Source of the DNA: Lampris incognitus
Lineage: Eukaryota; Chordata; Actinopteri; Lampriformes; Lampridae
NCBI RefSeq assembly: GCF_029633865.1
Contig: NC_079211.1
Span: 6,248,591 to 6,312,590, forward strand
Length of the DNA: 64,000 nt
Direction: 5' to 3'
Each line of letters opens with the position of its first letter. The stretch's first letter is position 1. Shown here one piece after another: positions 1 through 64,000 of this stretch. The notes under the pieces are model-generated. The model was given only the letters and a program-made list of their open reading frames with translations, did not search any database and was not told where the DNA came from. Position numbers and translations under genes: made by a program.

Positions 1-122
1 CGGGTCGTCGGCCCTGTGATGACCCGGCGGCCTGTGCAGGGTGTCTCCCCGCCTGCCGCCCGGTGACTGCTGGGATAGGCTGCAGCATCCCCACCACCCT
101 GTGTGGATTATGGATGGATGGA
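1..122 (+). mobile_element. 3' end of a V-SINE/Mermaid-type tRNA-derived SINE
   Basis: The window opens inside a SINE whose 3' part (ggcctgtgcagggtgtctcc, then ctgctgggataggctgcagc) matches the 3' parts of the fuller copies at 42239-42653 and 48163-48292. It ends in the short GGAT tail repeat typical of this family. The 5' tRNA-like half lies outside the window. The family name is from memory; membership in the same repeat family is seen directly. Confidence 0.8.
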
Positions 123-1037
123 TGTTCATCAACGAGTCATTTATTTTGTACTTGAAATGCGGAGAACAATGCGGTCCGTCGGTCAGCGTGGGTTCAGCAG
201 CGGGTCGGATCGATCCGGCTGCAGGAAATCCATCCAGAGGTGTCAGTCCGGCTTTCTTTTGAAGCTGTTTGGTTCGATGCTAAATATCTCACTGTACTGT
301 GCCCGATCAATACCCCGGCGAGGCCGGTGGAGCTGTAATGAGCCTTCTCTCGCCAAGTCGTCAGCTTCTGAGAGAGGCCTCTCGGGTCTCTGACGGACCT
401 TTAGCGCCACCAAGTGGAACAGATGTGGTCACTACAAAAACACCCTCTAAGACGGCTGTTGGGGGAAACTCGTTGGCCAAGTGTGTTGGCGTACGAGGAG
501 GTTGACTTGGTGCGTTACTGTCAGTGAAACATACCTACATTTATGTTAGTAAATTACATTCATCATTTACATTAGTAATACCAAATGCAAAAGTAATAAA
601 AAAGATGTGCTCAAAATAAGGCCTCGATCCCAAATAAAGATGATGACGAGGACACGGTGTGAGTATGAGCAGTGTTTGCGGTGTATTTGTGAAGGAGATG
701 GGGTTTGAGTCGACAGTGGTGAGTTCGGTCACCGTGAGGCGTGTGGCGTACCACACACAAGATATTCAGGATAATCAAACTACAGATTCTGCTGCACGTT
801 GTAGCACAAGTAAACTGCTGCAGTGGGAGGTATTTCTGTTCTCTGATTTACTTTTCTCTGTTGGCATGTTAATTAGCCACGCAATCTGTGTGAGGCCAGA
901 GTTATTCTGAATGGAATAACCTACCTGAGCCTGCACTGGGTGCAAATTCCCTGCTTCTGCAGGTCGTCCCATTCATTTCCGCTGTTCCGTTCAGCATTGC
1001 TTGTGCCTCCTCTGCAGATCTACAGCTCTGTGGTCTG

Positions 1038-1039
<2 letters not shown>
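123..1039. other. 5' flanking sequence, no gene recognised
   Basis: Only short overlapping open frames are present on both strands, with no conserved motif, splice-flanked exon or repeat that I recognise. Confidence 0.5.

Positions 1040-1082
<43 letters not shown>
1040..1082. repeat. (AC)n microsatellite
   Basis: Uninterrupted AC dinucleotide run of about 43 bp in the 5' flank of tapt1. Confidence 0.97.
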
Positions 1083-1084
<2 letters not shown>

Positions 1085-1194
1085 CTGTCCTGTGTTTAAA
1101 TTAGAAATTCTATATAGACCTCAACGGAATCGAAAGAAAGAAATCTGCACACATCAAGTGCCTCCTGATAATGTCCAAAGTGTCGGTAGTGCGA

Positions 1195-1500
1195 TACCTT
1201 CCACGGGGTTGGTTGTTTGCGGGCAGTCTGGTCCCCGGGTACCAAAGACTCTTTGGCCCCAAATGGGGCCCACATCTGCAGTTATCTCACAGCCCACGTT
1301 TGGCCTTGAACGGCGGCGTTGACTCAGGGTGAGTGTGGCTGCCTCCACTAAGCCACACTTGGGCCACATCTGGCTCACGTAGTATGTGCCGTAACCCGAG
1401 TCAAGCCCGGCTCATTACATCTGGGCCACGTCTGGCCCACACAACAGTTGCCAAGTAAGTATCAAACGGGCCCCAGATTAGGCCCACATGCGCCTGCTGT
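1195..1500. repeat. Possible dispersed repeat rich in GGCCCA/TGGGCC
   Basis: Several degenerate direct and inverted versions of 'gggccacatctggc' and 'ggcccacat' occur within 300 bp. This resembles degenerate DNA-transposon-derived repeats of fish, but I cannot name a family or define its ends. Confidence 0.3.
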
Positions 1501-2022
1501 CTGGGCCGTTGAGCCGGGATTCACCCGATTAATTGAAGAACCCAATTAACGTAGAATCGGTCCGTCGGCCAGTCTCACAGAACACGACATGGACGTCTGC
1601 ACACACACGACTTCAGCTTGACGGCTAGCTCACGAGGACGATGGAGTCCGTCGTAGCGGATAGGCTGTCTTGGTTATTTACTGATCTATTGATCTATTGC
1701 CGTTTTATCCCCAGTGTCAATTTAGATCGAACAGTGTTCATACCGGGGCTTGCAAGAGAAGGGCAGTAAAGCTGTAGGCCTCAATAAAAGAACATCAGAT
1801 GCGGTCAGCACCATAAACCCAGACAAAAGGTAGTGCACCTGACCTTTACTTGAACTTGAAGTTCACTTAATCAACTTCACGTGTGTGTACTACTAGTAGT
1901 ATACGTGTAAGTACACTTAGCTGTAGTTTTGTTTAGTATATCTCTGGTAAGTACTTTAAAGGTAAACTGGGAGCATGCTGCCAGATTGAGCACACTTGAC
2001 TAAAGTCCTTCTTTGTAAGGTA
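1501..2022. other. 5' flanking sequence, nothing recognised
   Basis: AT-richer sequence without a recognisable coding exon or repeat. Confidence 0.5.
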
Positions 2023-2119
2023 GGTGGGTCTCTGTGGGTCTCTGTGGGCCTCTGTGGGTCTCTGTGGGTCTCTGTGGGTCTCTGTGGGCCTCTGTGGGTC
2101 TCTGTGGGTCTCTATGGGC
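2023..2119. repeat. 10-bp minisatellite tctgtgggtc
   Basis: About nine tandem copies of a 10-bp unit (tctgtgggtc, variant tctgtgggcc) end roughly 240 bp upstream of the tapt1 start codon. Because the array lacks stops, it creates spurious overlapping open frames on both strands. Confidence 0.95.
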
Positions 2120-2159
2120 CCGGCTCCCACCTGCAGGGCTGCTGGTTTGCACAGAAACA

Positions 2160-2368
2160 CAAGATGCAGCGACGTCTCCTGCAGCGACGTCTCCTGCAGC
2201 GGCTCCCCCGCGAGCCCTCCGCTTGTTTACTTTCACCACGTGACAGCGCGGGCCGTTTCTAACCCCTCCCCCTCTCCCGTTACGCGACGACGTGATGACG
2301 TAGGCGATTGCGACTGTAAACCAGCCATCGGTTGACGTCGCACTGGCGACACGGATGGCGGAGCCAAG
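2160..2368 (+). promoter_or_regulatory. tapt1: CpG-rich proximal promoter of tapt1
   Basis: This GC- and CpG-rich stretch lies immediately upstream of exon 1. Visible motifs include an E-box CACGTG at 2237-2242 in a USF/MITF-like ccacgtgac context. There is a CRE-like TGACGTA at 2296-2302 and a near-palindromic CRE TGACGTCG at 2333-2340. A duplicated gcagcgacgtctcct lies around 2167-2200. No TATA box is seen at a suitable distance, which fits a broad CpG-type promoter. The motifs are seen; factor binding is inference. Confidence 0.65.
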
Positions 2369-56057
<53,689 letters not shown>

Positions 56058-56380
56058 CCCTGTGACCCCCTGACAATGGCCGCTCAGGAGAGATCCTGGA
56101 CCACATATTTATTCACACTGTCCCGCTGGTTTGGGCTTTCTCTCCGTTTGGTTTTCTCTCTCCTCCCACGGCTGCAGGTTCAACTGCTGCCACCCGAGGA
56201 AGGCGGAGCCCACGGTAACCAAGTCTTCAGGGTGTGTGTGTGTGTGTGCAGACACAAGCGTTTCCTGTGCAAGCAGCACCGATGGAGCGAAAGAGGAAGT
56301 GAACAGGTAGCAAGAGGACGACACATGGAGGAAACTCCCAGACGGCTGTTGTGCAACCAATAAACTTGAATAATTCATGT
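56058..56380 (+). other. tapt1: tapt1 3' untranslated region
   Basis: The segment runs from the stop codon to just past the first AATAAA. It includes a short TG repeat at about 56231-56249. A longer 3' UTR with distal polyadenylation cannot be excluded. Confidence 0.6.
56359..56364 (+). terminator. tapt1: Polyadenylation signal AATAAA
   Basis: A canonical AATAAA about 300 nt after the stop is followed within 20-40 nt by a T/GT-rich stretch (atgttttttttgttctgtttg), the usual arrangement of a poly(A) signal and downstream element. Confidence 0.7.
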
Positions 56381-56832
56381 TATGTTTTTTTGTTCTGTTT
56401 GAAAAAGGAAATCTAAATCTTTCTGGTGTAATCAGATCTGATCCTGCCACGTTGCACAGCTGTATGAACGGGTGGCTAAGATGTTTAATGTTCGGTGGAG
56501 CCTCGAGGTTCAAACTACCGTCGTTTGAATGATGAACTGGAAGGGGTAATCTTGGGATTAAGGCTCTGGGGGGGGAAATGGGACATGAAATTGAGCTTAT
56601 ACAGGTCTTTAATTATTGGAAAGTGACAAAAATAATGTTTGAGGAGCCATCAAACAAATCGGCGTGTTTCGTAGCCGTCTTCCTCGTGGTTTCCTGTGGA
56701 GGAAGACTCGGTTTCAGCTCAGTAGCCTAGCTGCCGGGCTTCTCCCCCAGGTACTGTTGGTGAGCATCATATTGAACAGTTGGCTGAAAGCCTTAAATGT
56801 GGACATGACAGTAATGTCTTGAAATGGCATTT
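56381..56832. other. Downstream flank, nothing recognised
   Basis: No exon, repeat or motif identified between the tapt1 polyadenylation region and the next SINE. Confidence 0.5.
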
Positions 56833-56834
56833 TG

Positions 56835-57265
56835 GGGCGTCCGGGTGGTGTAGCAGTCTATTCCGTGACTTACTGACACGGGGATCGGCCGTTCGAATCC
56901 CCCTGTTGCCTCCGGCTTGGTCGGGCATCCCTACAGACGTGGCTGTGGGTGGAAACCTGGATGTAGGTGTGTGTCCTGGTTGCTGCACTAGCGCCTCCTC
57001 TGGTCGGTTGGGGCACCTGTTCAGTGGGGGGGGGGCTGGGGGGAATAGCGTGATCCTCCCACATGCTACGTCCCCCTGGTGAAACTCCTCGCTGTCAGGT
57101 GAAAAGAAGCGGCTGGTGACTCCACATGTATGGGAGGAGGCAAGTGGTAGTCCGCAGCCCTCCCCGGATCGGCAGAGGGGGTGGAGCAGCGACCGGGACG
57201 GCTCGGAAGAGTGGGGTAATTGGCCGGATCCAATTAGGGAGAAAAGGGGGGGGGGGTCCAAAAAA
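56835..57265 (+). mobile_element. tRNA-derived SINE, family 1
   Basis: Copy with head ggggcgtccgggtggtgtag, box B gttcgaatccccc and full body to the G-rich tail. The flanks gaaatggcattttg (56821-56834) and gaaacgtcattttg (57266-57279) agree at 12 of 14 positions, a decayed TSD. Confidence 0.9.
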
Positions 57266-57526
57266 GAAACGTCATTTTGAAAAGCAAAATGTGCAGGAAA
57301 GCTGAAATTTACAAATCACCCTTGACAAGTGTACATCCGCTCCAAAGCCTCGTCCAAACAGGAAGTAGCAGTTATGTACAGCTGACATAAATATTATAAA
57401 TGCCTTTGTTCTGATTAATTAATTACTCGTCAGACGACATGCGTTCTGCTGCTGTTCATTAAAAGCTGTACCTTAAGTGGACCTTATCAGATCTCTGTCA
57501 AACAGCATTTCTCTACCTTCAAACCC
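57266..57526. other. Intergenic, nothing recognised
   Basis: Short unique-looking spacer before the 19-bp array. Confidence 0.5.
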
Positions 57527-58437
57527 GGTTCGGGAGCATGGGGGCAGTTCGGTAGCACGAGGATGGTTCGGGAGCATGGGGGCGGTTCGGTAGCATGAGG
57601 GCGGTTCAGTAGCATGAGGATGGTTCGGTAGCATGAGGGCGGTTCGGTAGCTTGAGGGCGGTTCGGTAGCACGAGGGCGGTTCGGGAGCATGGGGGCGGT
57701 TCGGTAGCATGAGGACGGTTCGGTAGCACGAGGGCGGTTCGGGAGCATGGGGGCGGTTCGGTAGCATGAGGACGGTTCGGTAGCTTGGGGATGGTTCGGT
57801 AGCATAGGGCGCTTCGGTAGCATGGGGGTGGTTCGGTAGCATGAGGGCGGTTCGGTAGCTTGAGGGCGGTTCGGTAGCTTGAGGATGGTTCGGTAGCTTG
57901 AGGGCGGTTCGGTAGCTTGAGGGCGGTTCGGTAGCACGAGGATGGTTCGGTAGCATGAGGGCGGTTCGGTAGCATGAGGGCGGTTCGGTAGCTTGAGGGC
58001 GGTTCGGTAGCACGAGGATGGTTCGGTAGCTTGAGGGCGGTTCGGTAGCATGAGGGCGGTTCGGTAGCACGAGGATGGTTCGGTAGCTTGAGGGCGGTTC
58101 AGTAGCATGAGGGCGGTTCAGTAGCATGAGGATGATTCGGTAGCTTGAGGGCGGTTCGGTAGCTTGAGGGCGGTTCGGTAGCACGAGGACGGTTCGCTAG
58201 CTTGAGGGCGGTTCAGTAGCATGAGGGCGGTTCAGTAGCATGAGGATGATTCGGTAGCATGAGGGCGGTTCGGTAGCACGAGGATGGTTCGGTAGCTTGA
58301 GGGCGGTTCAGTAGCATGAGGGCGGTTCAGTAGCATGAGGATGATTCGGTAGCTTGAGGGCGGTTCGGTAGCTTGAGGGCGGTTCGGTAGCACGAGGACG
58401 GTTCGCTAGCACGAGGATGGTTCGGTAGCATGAGGAG
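57527..58437. repeat. 19-bp minisatellite, about 48 copies
   Basis: Unit ggttcggtagcatgagggc with variants (cttgagggc, cacgaggac, catgaggat, ggttcagtag). A larger module containing ggttcagtagcatgagggcg followed by gatgattcgg recurs near 58098, 58211 and 58305. Three 19-bp units make 57 bp, so long minus-strand frames of a 19-residue Pro/Thr-rich repeat remain open; they are not genes. Confidence 0.97.
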
Positions 58438-59146
58438 GAGCTGTACAGGAGGTGCCTCTGAGAAGGACGTGTGATGCTGGACGACCCCCTCCCCTGCACC
58501 GCCGACACAGATTGGTAATGGCCACACAGAAACAGCGTTTTACCACACAAATCTGCTTTGGCCCCCGCGTTACACCTCGTGATTGGAGCTAATCCGGTAG
58601 AAAATGACCCAGCAGGCACCACGCTGCTCCTCACACGCGCTAATCTGCAAGGCCGGCCGGTGGGTGAGGCCGTGTTGACGTCCTTCACCGGGAGTCATGT
58701 CGACGCAAGAGAGAGTCCGTTATCTCGCCAGCGCAGGACTCCACCGGCTGGCCTTCCACCCTTCTCCAGAAGCGTCTCCGAGCTACTTTTGATTTTTGCC
58801 GTCGGTCATTCTGACTTAGAATAAGTCCCCCACTTTTAACCAGATGACGGTCGTCTAGGAAACCAAACTCCTCCAGCTAAATTCCAGCACGGGACCTCAC
58901 CTGGTCAGAGTCGCTGTCGTCTGGCTGGTGTGCCGAGGCGTTATTCTGCGGGTCGTTTGCACCGATGGACCGTGTTGTCTTAAATGCGCCTTGCGTAACG
59001 GACCGGGAAGCCATGTAACCCTCCTACACCGAGGCTGAGCAGGTCAGATGGGGTCAGACCACACCACGGTGCAGGTGGAAACACCACCACTAGACGGATT
59101 TACATTGGTTTATCAACCCAGAAGTAGTTTGAAAAATCTGATTTAA
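58438..59146. other. Intergenic, nothing recognised
   Basis: GC-moderate sequence with only short open frames and no recognisable exon. Confidence 0.5.
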
Positions 59147-59640
59147 GTGTCCGGGTGGGGTGGCGGTCTATTCACTTGCCTACCAACACGGTGGATCGCC
59201 GGTTCGATTCCCCGTGTTACCTCCGGCTTGGTCGGGCGTCCCTACAGACACAATTGGCCGTGTCTGCGGGTGGGAAGCCGGATGTGGGTATGTGTCCTGG
59301 TCGCTGCACTAGCGCCTCCTCTGGTCGGTCAGGGCACCTGTTCGGGGGGGGACTGGGGGGAATAGCGTGATCCTCCCACGTGCTACGTCCCCCTGGTGAA
59401 ACTCCTCACTGTCAGGTGAAAAGAAGCAGCTGGCGACTCCACATGTATGGGAGGAGGCATGTGGTAGTCTGCAGCCCTCCCCGGATCGGCAGAGGGGGTG
59501 GAGCAGAGACCGGGACGGCTCGGGAGAGTGGGATCTGCCGGTGACCGGGACGGCTCGGGAGAGTGGGATCTGCCGGTGACCGGGACGGCTCGGACGAGTG
59601 GGGTACAACTGGGGAGAAAAGGGGGGAAAAGATCCAAACA
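59147..59640 (+). mobile_element. tRNA-derived SINE, family 1, with triplicated 39-bp internal segment
   Basis: Otherwise full-length copy (head gtgtccgggtggggtggcgg, box B ggttcgattcccc). The segment gaccgggacggctcgggaga plus gtgggatctgccggt is repeated in tandem between about 59508 and 59605. Short matching flanks (tgatttaa) suggest a TSD. Confidence 0.9.
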
Positions 59641-59734
59641 AAAAGACCAATGTGATTTAAATCCCTCTGTAAGTGTGTGTTTCCCCTTGGGTTTCTGAGC
59701 AGCACCAGGTTCGGTCACGACACTAAATGTAAAC

Positions 59735-60003
59735 GGGGTGTTGGTCTTCACGAGACCCCGGGGTAGTTGTTGGTCTTCACGAGACCCCGGGGTAGGTGTT
59801 GGTCTTCACGAGACCCCGGGGTAGTTGTTGGTCTTCACAAGACCCCGGGGTAGTTGTTGGTCTTCACGAGACCCCGGGGTAATTGTTGGTCTTCACGAGA
59901 CCCCGGGGTAGTTGTTGGTCTTCACGAGACCCCGGGGTAGGTGTTGGTCTTCACGAGACCCCGGGGTAGGTGTTGGTCTTCACGAGACCCCGGGGTAGTT
60001 GTA
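59735..60003. repeat. 29-bp minisatellite, about 9 copies
   Basis: Unit gttggtcttcacgagacccc plus ggggtagtt, highly homogeneous; each unit contains a self-complementary ccccgggg. Confidence 0.97.
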
Positions 60004-60510
60004 TTATGTTTACATGCTAGAGTGACACAAGTGGTATTTCGGCGGCAGCATGCCTCCGTTTGTCTGTAGACAGGTTTCATCAGCCGGCCTTGTGTTTACT
60101 ATGAGTTGACCTTTGCCACCGTGTTAGAAACGCTGAGCCGCGCTATAGGCCGAAATGTCACCATATAGCTTCCATGTATCATGCCTGTATATGAATGTAA
60201 GGAGAGGAATATAACTATTAATATATATTATTTATCGTGTCTCATTTTTGACACCAGGCCATAAAGCTGCCGTGCCTCGTACTTCTCCTGGGTGCCAAAA
60301 CTTAATCCAGTCGGCTGGTCATGAATTAATTAGCACCGGCCCTCGTAGCACTTTATGGTTCCTGCAGACGTGGGTCGTGCGCTCACACTTCTGTCCAGCT
60401 GTTTTCACAGAAACTCGATGCAGATGCTTTTGTATAGTGTGATGACAAAGTTGTGTTATTATTTAAAATTATGGTACGATACCTGTTTCCTGGTGCAGGA
60501 TGATTACCAG
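60004..60510. other. Intergenic spacer, nothing recognised
   Basis: AT-richer sequence between two minisatellites with no identifiable exon. Confidence 0.5.
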
Positions 60511-62426
60511 GGTCTCTGCCTGACAGACAGGAGGTCTTGCCTCTGGCTGACAGACGGGAGGTCTCGTCTCTGCCTGACAGACAGGAGGTCTCGTCTCTGC
60601 CTGACAGACAGGAGGTCTTGCCTCTGGCTGATAGACAGGAGGTCTCGTCTCTGCCTGACAGACAGGAGGTCTCGTCTCTGGCTGACAGACAGGAGGTCTC
60701 GTCTCTGACAGACAGGAGGTCTCACCTCTGCCTGACAGACAGGAGGTCTCGCCTCTGCCTGACAGACAGGAGGTCTCATCTCTGCCTGACAGACAGGAGG
60801 TCTCGCCTCTGCCTGACAGACAGGAGGTCTTGCCTCTGGCTGACAGACAGGAGGTCTCGTCTCTGCCTGACAGACAGGAGGTCTCGTCTCTGCCTGACAG
60901 ACAGGAGGTCTCGTCTCTGGCTGACAGACAGGAGGTCTCGTCTCTGACAGACAGGAGGTCTCGTCTCTGACAGACAGGAGGTCTCGCCTCTGCCTGACAG
61001 ACAGGAGGTCTCGTCTCTGCCTGACAGACAGGAGGTCTCGTCTCTGGCTGACAGACAGGAGGTCTCGCCTCTGCCTGACAGACAGGAGGTCTCGCCTCTG
61101 CCTGACAGACAGGAGGTCTCGTCTCGACAGACAGGAGGTCTCATCTCTGCCTGACAGACAGGAGGTCTCGCCTCTGCCTGACAGACAGGAGGTCTCGCCT
61201 CTGCCTGACAGACAGGAGGTCTCGCCTCTGGCTGACAGACAGGAGGTCTCGTCTCTGCCTGACAGACAGGAGGTCTCGTCTCTGGCTGACAGACAGGAGG
61301 TCTCGTCTCTGACAGACAGGAGGTCTCGCCTCTGCCTGACAGACAGGAGGTCTCGCCTCTGGCTGACAGACAGGAGGTCTCGCCTCTGCCTGACAGACAG
61401 GAGGTCTCGTCTCTGCCTGACAGACAGGAGGTCTCGTCTCTGGCTGACAGACAGGAGGTCTCGTCTCTGCCTGACAGACAGGAGGTCTCGTCTCTGGCTG
61501 ACAGACAGGAGGTCTCGCCTCTGGCTGACAGACAGGAGGTCTCGTCTCTGCCTGACAGACAGGAGGTCTCATCTCTGCCTGACAGACAGGAGGTCTCGCC
61601 TCTGGCTGACAGACAGGAGGTCTCGTCTCTGGCTGACAGACAGGAGGTCTCGCCTCTGACAGACAGACAGGAGGTCTCGCCTCTGACAGACAGACAGGAG
61701 GTCTCACCTCTGGCTGACAGACAGGAGGTCTCGCCTCTGGCTGACAGACAGGAGGTCTCGTCTCTGACAGACAGGAGGTCTCGCCTCTGGCTGACAGACA
61801 GGAGGTCTCGTCTCTGGCTGACAGACAGGAGGTCTCGTCTCTGCCTGACAGACAGGAGGTCTCGTCTCTGGCTGACAGACAGGAGGTCTCATCTCTGCCT
61901 GACAGACAGGAGGTCTCGCCTCTGCCTGACAGACAGGAGGTCTCGTCTCTGCCTGACAGACAGGAGGTCTCGTCTCTGGCTGACAGACAGGAGGTCTCGT
62001 CTCTGCCTGACAGACAGGAGGTCTCGTCTCTGGCTGACAGACAGGAGGTCTCGCCTCTGGCTGACAGACAGGAGGTCTCGTCTCTGCCTGACAGACAGGA
62101 GGTCTCATCTCTGCCTGACAGACAGGAGGTCTCGCCTCTGGCTGACAGACAGGAGGTCTCGTCTCTGGCTGACAGACAGGAGGTCTCGCCTCTGACAGAC
62201 AGACAGGAGGTCTCGCCTCTGACAGACAGACAGGAGGTCTCACCTCTGGCTGACAGACAGGAGGTCTCGCCTCTGGCTGACAGACAGGAGGTCTCGTCTC
62301 TGACAGACAGGAGGTCTCGCCTCTGGCTGACAGACAGGAGGTCTCGTCTCTGGCTGACAGACAGGAGGTCTCGCCTCTGACAGACAGACAGGAGGTCTCG
62401 CCTCTGGCTGACAGACAGGAGGTCTT
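60511..62426. repeat. 27-bp minisatellite, about 70 copies, with 536-bp higher-order duplication
   Basis: Unit tctctgcctgacagacagga plus ggtctcg with shorter (23-bp) and alternate units. Blocks at about 61335-61835 and 61871-62371 share the same order of variants at an offset of 536 bp, for example the paired ctctgacagacagacagg units at 61654 and 62190. Long minus-strand frames with a 9-residue RPPVCQ-type repeat are open because 27 is a multiple of three. Confidence 0.97.
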
Positions 62427-63429
62427 ACCCCACCCTGGTAAATATCCATGTGATCTCCTACCCAGTGGTGTTTCTCCACCTTCTTTGCTGTAAAAGCTGT
62501 TGTGATGAAGCACAGTCCCCTGTGGTTTCTGGAAGGTGCACGACTCCGTAGACGGGTTTCATTTTTCGGTCTTTCGCTGTTCATCACCGCTGTGACGGGA
62601 AAGAGTTCTACTTTCTTCGCCTGCCAGTTTCCATTTGAATTTTATTTTCATTCTTTCTCTTTGCCATGAACCTTGACTTCCTCCCCTTGACTCTGTCTGT
62701 ACGGTTTCGTCTCCGCGGGCCGGGGGACCCGACGGGTTGAGAGCCGGCGTGTCTTCTGCCTCCAGAACCAGGTGGATAAAGCAGAAATGGGCCGCGCCGC
62801 TGGCGGAGGCAGAAAACAAGCTGAGCGGTACGGCGGCCGGGCCCGGACCCGGGTTAAACACGGCTCGCGGAGACGAGGCCCGATGTGCTCTTATGCAAAC
62901 TAGCGTTGGTCTGGTACACTGCCGGCTAAGTGTCATCGGTCCAGTTCCAACAGAAACTCGTACCTTGATACTGTGTGAAACGGCCTTCTTTTGGATCAAT
63001 AAAAGTTTCTTTTCTAAAGCTCGCTGTCCGGATTTTTCAGAAGACGGGGTTCAGGGGTGGGTTCGAATGAGGTTTCTTCTGTTTTCTGAGGTTGAAAAAG
63101 AGGCTCTCTTCTGTCAAAGTTCCTCTCTTTTTTATGTGCCGGCGATGAGCGACGTCGTGTCCTTCAGCATGCAACAAAATGTACTGGAGGTGTTGGCAGA
63201 CCCGCGTCGTATTCACCACCTTTCCATCTCAACCGGCAGGTCTGGCCTCCGTGCCGTGACCCGTGTTATTCACAGCACCGCGTGATGGGTTTCAGGATTC
63301 AGGTTGAGTTTTACATGTTGCACCGTGCAGTGTAATTTGAACGGACGGCCTCGTCGGGCGGTCTGAGCTGACGGATTTGATGGACCAGTTTCTGGGCTCC
63401 TAGAGATAGAGTAGAACCAGATACTCTCT
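62427..63429. other. Intergenic, no supported gene
   Basis: Includes a GC-rich patch at 62700-62880. A 182-residue plus frame (62737-63285) has no motif, splice support or composition that I can defend. Confidence 0.4.
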
Positions 63430-63745
63430 ATTAGTCATTTTGTACATGCATACCAATGAAATTTACTCTGCATTATTGTATAGGAGCAGTGGGGCAGCCA
63501 CCGTACAGGACCCGGGGACCAACTCGAGTTCTTTCCACTGCCTTGCTCAGGGGCACAGGCGGGGGTATTAACCCTAACGTGCATGTCTTTTTGATGGTGG
63601 GAGGAAACCGGAGCAACTGGAGAAAACCCACGCAGACACGGGGAGAACATGCAAACTCCACACCGAAAGGACCCGGGACGGCCAGGGGTTCGAACCCAGG
63701 ACCTTCTTGCTGTGAGGCAGCAGTGCTGACCACTGGGCCACAAGA
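63430..63745 (-). mobile_element. V-type SINE variant (second 3' domain type)
   Basis: Reverse copy: tRNA-like head near 63740 (gggttcgaacccaggacctt in plus orientation), central gatggtgggaggaaaccgga, and the alternative 3' domain shared with 51905-52241 (attgtataggagcagtgggg, tgctcaggggcacaggcggg). Confidence 0.85.
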
Positions 63746-64000
63746 TTTGTACACAACTGGACAAGTATGGAGAATTGATTCCCATTTCTACCACATTAGT
63801 CTTTAAAAATGGGAGTGGTATGGAGTGTCAGGAGTTTATGGTACGATGTCCCACTTGACAGATGGAGGTTTTGTATTTGGGAGATGAAAACTGACGTGAT
63901 TTCACCCTTTTGCGAAGGAGAATATTGAACTTAAAGTGATGCCTTCTTGTCCAGTCCCTTCGAGCACACGTCATGTTGTCGCAGACGTCAACCACAATCT
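63746..64000. other. Window end, nothing recognised
   Basis: No gene or repeat identified. Confidence 0.5.

Noticed and set aside
57473..58184. Long minus-strand frames of a 19-residue Pro/Thr-rich repeat
   Set aside because: Produced by three 19-bp units equalling 57 bp in a minisatellite; no start context, splice evidence or conserved flank.
61141..62513. Minus-strand frames of 188 and 269 residues with a 9-residue RPPVCQ-type repeat
   Set aside because: Again a 27-bp tandem array; several frames of the same array are open at once.
62737..63285. 182-residue plus-strand open frame downstream of tapt1
   Set aside because: No recognisable motif, no supporting splice sites or neighbours. Its length is not exceptional for a GC-rich stretch and the composition is irregular.

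Overview
The window is vertebrate nuclear DNA, almost certainly from a teleost fish. The evidence is one intron-rich gene with canonical GT-AG introns, a CpG-rich promoter, several tRNA-derived SINE families, fish-type non-LTR retroelements (Rex3-like, L2/CR1-like, R2/R4-like), Penelope-like fragments, DNA-transposon MITEs, and a heavy load of micro- and minisatellites. I see no prokaryotic genes, CRISPR array, rRNA gene or free-standing tRNA gene.

The only host gene I can support is a complete plus-strand TAPT1 orthologue (transmembrane anterior posterior transformation 1). I assembled it by hand from 14 coding exons between 2369 and 56057. The exon phases join without conflict into a 1803-nt CDS (600 residues plus stop). 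The start codon sits in a TISU/YY1-like element just downstream of a CpG-rich promoter with E-box and CRE-like sites. The last exon encodes the conserved TAPT1 C-terminus and is followed by a 3' UTR of about 0.3 kb with AATAAA. About 3% of the 54-kb gene is coding; the rest is intron filled with repeats. Whether the gene is tapt1a or tapt1b cannot be decided here.

Region by region: 1-2160 is 5' flank (SINE end, CA repeat, 10-bp minisatellite). Intron 1 holds a 27-bp minisatellite with a 135-bp higher-order period. Intron 2 has a LINE tail fragment, a Penelope-type insertion, an unclassified repeat and a SINE. Intron 3 has a hAT-like element, a nested SINE and a 2.6-kb, 40-bp-unit array. Intron 4 carries SINEs, a Rex3-like LINE and a Penelope GIY-YIG fragment interrupted by a SINE and a hAT-like MITE. 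Intron 7 has a LINE split by a solo-LTR-like insertion and a 650-bp trinucleotide block. Intron 9 has a deleted Ty3/Gypsy element and a Harbinger-like MITE nested in a Penelope fragment. Intron 12 has a 106-bp CT tract, a G-quadruplex motif and SINEs. Intron 13 has three different LINE types and several SINEs. Downstream (56381-64000) there are SINEs and three minisatellites (19, 29 and 27 bp units), with no recognisable second gene.

I did not find a clearly new biochemical system. The strongest leads are: exon 4 bracketed at its splice sites by complementary UG and AC tracts; the TISU start overlapping an alternative upstream ATG; the intron 1 minisatellite that replicates a 5' splice-site-like motif every 135 bp; and several nested or chimeric retroelements whose target-site duplications can be read directly.
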